8,405 nucleotides of DNA, from contig CACZPA010000194.1 in the NCBI GenBank assembly GCA_902782895.1, forward strand, positions 1-8,405, given 5' to 3'. Position 1 is the first letter of the stretch. Every line of letters starts with the position of its first letter. The translations under genes and the position numbers were made by a program. Below, piece after piece: positions 6,482 through 8,405 of this stretch. The notes under the pieces were generated by a model. It was not told where the DNA came from. It did no database searches and saw only the letters and a program-made list of their open reading frames with translations. The DNA is from an uncultured Eubacteriales bacterium (GTDB lineage Bacteria; Bacillota; Clostridia; Lachnospirales; Bianqueaceae).

Positions 6482-7519
6482 CTACGAAAAACAGATGCCT
6501 GCGCTGCGGCGGGCTGCCTCCGTCATTGCGGCGGTATTCTCCGTGACCGTCAGAAGCTGCCGTAGTGCCTCATGATCCTCCGCAAGAAAAAGCTTTGTCA
6601 GAGAACGGATCTCGAGATACCAGCGATACGGATTGGCTTCTTTACCGGCGCGCTCCTCGAGATATCGGCGCGTCCCCGCGGGCATTGTATCCTGATCAGG
6701 GTTTGCGATCGTCAGCCCGTTTTCCGCATAAAGCCGTACTTCGCGGATGCCGTTTGCCCCGCCCGGGATAAAGATCCGTCCCTGCTCGCCCTCGATTCGG
6801 ACATAGCTGGAGACATCTTTATCCTTAGCGCCGTAACAATAAGCTGTCATGGAGGGATACTGCAGCAAAGCCTGACCGGAGGTATCGGCGGCACCGGGAT
6901 AGATTTTCGCGGCATAATCGACATGGGAAGGCATTCCGAAAAGCGAGGCGCAGAGGTAGAGATTGTAGTAATTGATGTCGGCAAGGCAGCCGCCTGCGTA
7001 CTGCAGGCTGAAAACATTCGGAGTTTTGCCGGCAAGCAGCTCGTCATACCGGCTGGAGTACTTCCCGTAGCGGCAGGAGATAGTCCGGACGGGCCCGATC
7101 TTCGCAAGAGATTCCCGCAAGAATCTGAAATTGTCCAGATGCATCGTCGGGACCGCCTCCGCAAGCAGCAGATGCTTTGATTCGGCAAGAGCGGCAGCCT
7201 CTCGGCCCTCGTCAGCGGTCGGGCAGAGCGGTTTTTCGCAGATCACATGCTTCCTGTGGTAGAGCGCCTGCATCATCTGCGGGAAATGCAGGCTGTTGGG
7301 AGAGGCAATGTAAATGCAGTTAACGGCAGGATCCGCGAGCAGAGCGTCATAATCCGTATAGGTCCGCGGTATGTTGTATTCGGCTGCCAGAGCCAAAGCC
7401 TTTTCCGCGCTGCGGGAATAGACGGCTTCGCAGCGAATTCCGTCCACGATCGATACCGCATCCAGGATGTGGTGCACGATCGAACCGTTTCCAACGGTTC
7501 CGAGTCTGATTTCCTGCAT
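6482..7519 (-). CDS. Gfo/Idh/MocA-family NAD(P)-dependent oxidoreductase
   Basis: This 345-residue soluble dehydrogenase is of the type that oxidises or reduces sugars, inositols and related compounds. The N-terminal Rossmann fold starts with LGTVGNGSIV (6-15), giving a GxxGxG nucleotide loop. The strand IYIASPNSLH (69-78) leads to HVICEKPL (91-98), the family EKP signature with the catalytic-site K96. The C-terminal substrate domain has AGGCLADINYYNLYL (175-189). There the usual DxGxH-type active-site pattern reads D181-I-N-Y-Y-N186, with no histidine, as in some subgroups. An in-frame ATG 13 codons upstream is rejected because the -10 element lies just behind it and AAGGAGG (7527-7533) sits 7 bases before the ATG at 7519. 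The gene is divergent from a glycoside hydrolase, suggesting a shared sugar pathway. The substrate is unknown. Confidence 0.92.
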   Translation of the reverse strand: MQEIRLGTVGNGSIVHHILDAVSIVDGIRCEAVYSRSAEKALALAAEYNIPRTYTDYDALLADPAVNCIYIASPNSLHFPQMMQALYHRKHVICEKPLCPTADEGREAAALAESKHLLLAEAVPTMHLDNFRFLRESLAKIGPVRTISCRYGKYSSRYDELLAGKTPNVFSLQYAGGCLADINYYNLYLCASLFGMPSHVDYAAKIYPGAADTSGQALLQYPSMTAYCYGAKDKDVSSYVRIEGEQGRIFIPGGANGIREVRLYAENGLTIANPDQDTMPAGTRRYLEERAGKEANPYRWYLEIRSLTKLFLAEDHEALRQLLTVTENTAAMTEAARRSAGICFS

Positions 7520-7526
7520 GGCGTCC

Positions 7527-7533
7527 CCTCCTT
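7527..7533 (-). promoter_or_regulatory. Shine-Dalgarno site of the oxidoreductase
   Basis: The minus strand reads AAGGAGG followed by GGACGCC and the ATG at 7519. It fixes the start 13 codons inside the longest open frame. Confidence 0.88.
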
Positions 7534-7546
7534 CCTGATGATCTCT

Positions 7547-7555
7547 ATTATAGCA
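7547..7555 (-). promoter_or_regulatory. Extended -10 promoter of the oxidoreductase
   Basis: The minus strand reads TGC-TATAAT: a perfect -10 at 7547-7552 with the TGn extension at 7553-7555. It is nearly the same as the murT promoter core. No good -35 is visible at 16-18 bases, which suggests the promoter relies on the extended -10 or on an activator. The start would be near 7540, leaving a leader of about 20 bases. Confidence 0.7.
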
Positions 7556-7585
7556 CACTTTGATGCCGACTACGGAGAAATACAG

Positions 7586-7604
7586 CGGATTCTACTTGAA
7601 TCCG
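7586..7604. promoter_or_regulatory. Perfect inverted repeat CGGATTC-N5-GAATCCG, probable operator
   Basis: Seven-base arms (7586-7592 and 7598-7604) are perfectly complementary around TACTT. The right arm overlaps the -35 of the glycoside hydrolase promoter (7596-7601), and the centre is about 55 bases upstream of the oxidoreductase start point. This placement suits a repressor of the plus-strand gene or a regulator shared by both. The half-site GAATCCG occurs twice more downstream (7655, 7672). Confidence 0.65.
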
Positions 7605-7624
7605 ACGGAAAAATATGGCATACT
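7596..7624 (+). promoter_or_regulatory. Promoter of the TIM-barrel glycoside hydrolase gene
   Basis: TTGAAT (7596-7601) is followed after exactly 17 bases by CATACT (7619-7624). TGG directly before it supplies the TGn extension. Each hexamer matches 4 of 6 consensus bases. Transcription would begin near 7631, leaving a leader of about 98 bases that contains the direct repeats. Confidence 0.65.
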
Positions 7625-7637
7625 GATAACAGAGCAA

Positions 7638-7694
7638 CCGGCGTGGCGGGTTCAGAATCCGGTAAAGTTCAGAATCCGGCCTGGCGGGGACAGA
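7638..7694 (+). repeat. Direct repeats in the leader of the glycoside hydrolase gene
   Basis: GTTCAGAATCCGG occurs perfectly twice (7650-7662 and 7667-7679), a 17-base period. Around it, a 19-base element with core TGGCGGG repeats at 7638-7656 and 7676-7694 with 16 of 19 bases identical, a 38-base period. The 13-base repeats carry the same GAATCCG found in the inverted repeat at the promoter. They are probably operator sites downstream of the start point, or a small local duplication. Confidence 0.7.
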
Positions 7695-7728
7695 TCTGTA
7701 AATCGATGACAACAGGGGGTAACTATAG

Positions 7729-8405
7729 ATGAAGTGTCTGGAAGAAGTACTGCAGGGCAGAGAAGGCAATTATATCCTGCCGTTTTACTGGCAGCATGGA
7801 GAATCGGAGGAGCTGCTGCGTGAGGGTCTGCAGAAGATCGCGCAGAGCGGAATCCGCGAGGCGTGCATTGAAGCGCGGCCGCATCCGGACTGGGCCGGAC
7901 CGGGCTGGTGGCGCGACATGGATATTCTGATTGATGAAGCAAAAAAACTGGGCATGAAGCTGTGGATCCTGGACGACGCGCATTTCCCGACGGGTTTCCT
8001 GAACGGGAGGATCGCGGAGTTCCCGCAGGCGCGCAAGCAGCTGGTGGCGCGTTTCAATATTGATGTGGTCGGACCCGCGCCGGATTCTTCTTTCGTTGTG
8101 AAACTGGAGGACGAGGAGGAGCTGCTCGCGGTCATCGCGGCCAGACATGACAGAGAGAATCCGAACCGTATGACGGACCTTGTCGATATCACGGACCATG
8201 TCCATGGGAACCGCGTATATTGGGACGTTCCGGAGGGAATGTGGTGCGTGACGGTGATCCGCACGACTTATCACGGCAGGGATCGCGGGACGCATTGCAA
8301 TCTGATCGACCGGGCGACGGTCCGTCTGCTGCTGGATATCTGCTATGAGCCGCATTGGGACCATTATAAAGACGAATTCGGCAAGACGCTGCTGGGCTTT
8401 TTCTC
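7729..8405 (+). CDS. Large TIM-barrel glycoside hydrolase (GH106/GH2-related), 3' end outside window
   Basis: The first 225 residues of a protein that runs off the window are visible. The start ATG at 7729 has GGGGG (7715-7719) 9 bases before it. FYWQHGESEELLREGLQKIA (19-38) is followed by GIREACIEARPHPDW, then WWRDMDILIDEAKKLGMKLWILDD and HFPTGFLNG. This is the opening of a (beta/alpha)8 barrel typical of large Firmicute hydrolases annotated as GH106-like (alpha-L-rhamnosidase type) or as family-2 sugar-binding-domain proteins. No signal peptide is present, so it is likely cytoplasmic. The catalytic residues should lie beyond the window edge, so the substrate cannot be called. A promoter and GAATCCG sites lie upstream, and the gene is divergent from the oxidoreductase, pointing to joint control and a common sugar substrate. 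No stop codon or frameshift is seen in the visible part. Confidence 0.78.
   Translation, partial: MKCLEEVLQGREGNYILPFYWQHGESEELLREGLQKIAQSGIREACIEARPHPDWAGPGWWRDMDILIDEAKKLGMKLWILDDAHFPTGFLNGRIAEFPQARKQLVARFNIDVVGPAPDSSFVVKLEDEEELLAVIAARHDRENPNRMTDLVDITDHVHGNRVYWDVPEGMWCVTVIRTTYHGRDRGTHCNLIDRATVRLLLDICYEPHWDHYKDEFGKTLLGFF

Noticed and set aside
7247..7732. A 161-codon plus-strand open frame spanning the divergent promoter region
   Set aside because: It is antisense to the oxidoreductase for half its length and then runs through the promoters and repeats. It has no ribosome site.
7723..8364. A 213-codon minus-strand open frame at the right end
   Set aside because: It is antisense to the glycoside hydrolase, which has clear TIM-barrel motifs, a promoter and a ribosome site. 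The antisense product has no recognisable features.
1..8405. tRNA, rRNA, CRISPR, insertion sequence, prophage or defence system
   Set aside because: I saw no cloverleaf-like or rRNA sequence, no spaced repeat array, no transposase or integrase motif and no terminal repeats.

Overview
The window looks like a chromosomal segment of a Gram-positive Firmicute, most likely a Clostridia (Lachnospiraceae or Oscillospiraceae type) from an anaerobic gut or rumen habitat. This is inferred from the gene content: a YitT-family membrane protein, a MurT/GatD-type pair, a Clostridia-style metallophosphoesterase, strong AAGGAGG ribosome sites, TGnTATAAT promoters and a moderately GC-rich base composition. 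No RNA gene, mobile element or CRISPR array is visible.

Layout. Positions 2-676 (+) hold the 3' part of a metallophosphoesterase. After 44 bases, a GTG-started cytoplasmic glycoside hydrolase of the GH63-like (alpha/alpha)6-barrel type runs from 721 to 3225 (+). It converges on, and overlaps by 7 bp, a YitT-family membrane protein (3219-4145, -). Upstream of that gene lies a strong hairpin (4187-4213). Next comes a translationally coupled pair on the minus strand: a MurT-like Mur ligase (4945-6315) followed by a GatD-like amidotransferase domain (4220-4948) with an ATGA overlap. Then come a Gfo/Idh/MocA oxidoreductase (6482-7519, -), a divergent promoter region (7520-7728) with a cluster of GAATCCG sites, and the 5' part of a large TIM-barrel glycoside hydrolase (7729 to beyond the window, +).

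How they fit together. The two glycoside hydrolases and the oxidoreductase suggest intracellular processing of imported oligosaccharides or modified sugars. The last two genes are divergently transcribed and probably share a regulator acting on the GAATCCG sites. MurT/GatD normally amidates the D-Glu of lipid II. Here the GatD-like partner has the family fold signature and normal length, but both glutaminase catalytic residues are replaced: the nucleophile elbow reads PGNSG with no cysteine, and the GTYLHGP-type histidine is leucine. The MurT-like partner keeps its P-loop and zinc ribbon but has diverged in several MurT motifs. This degenerate pair is the most unusual item in the window.

Limits: all family assignments come from reading motifs by eye, with no database search. 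Both end genes are cut by the window edges.
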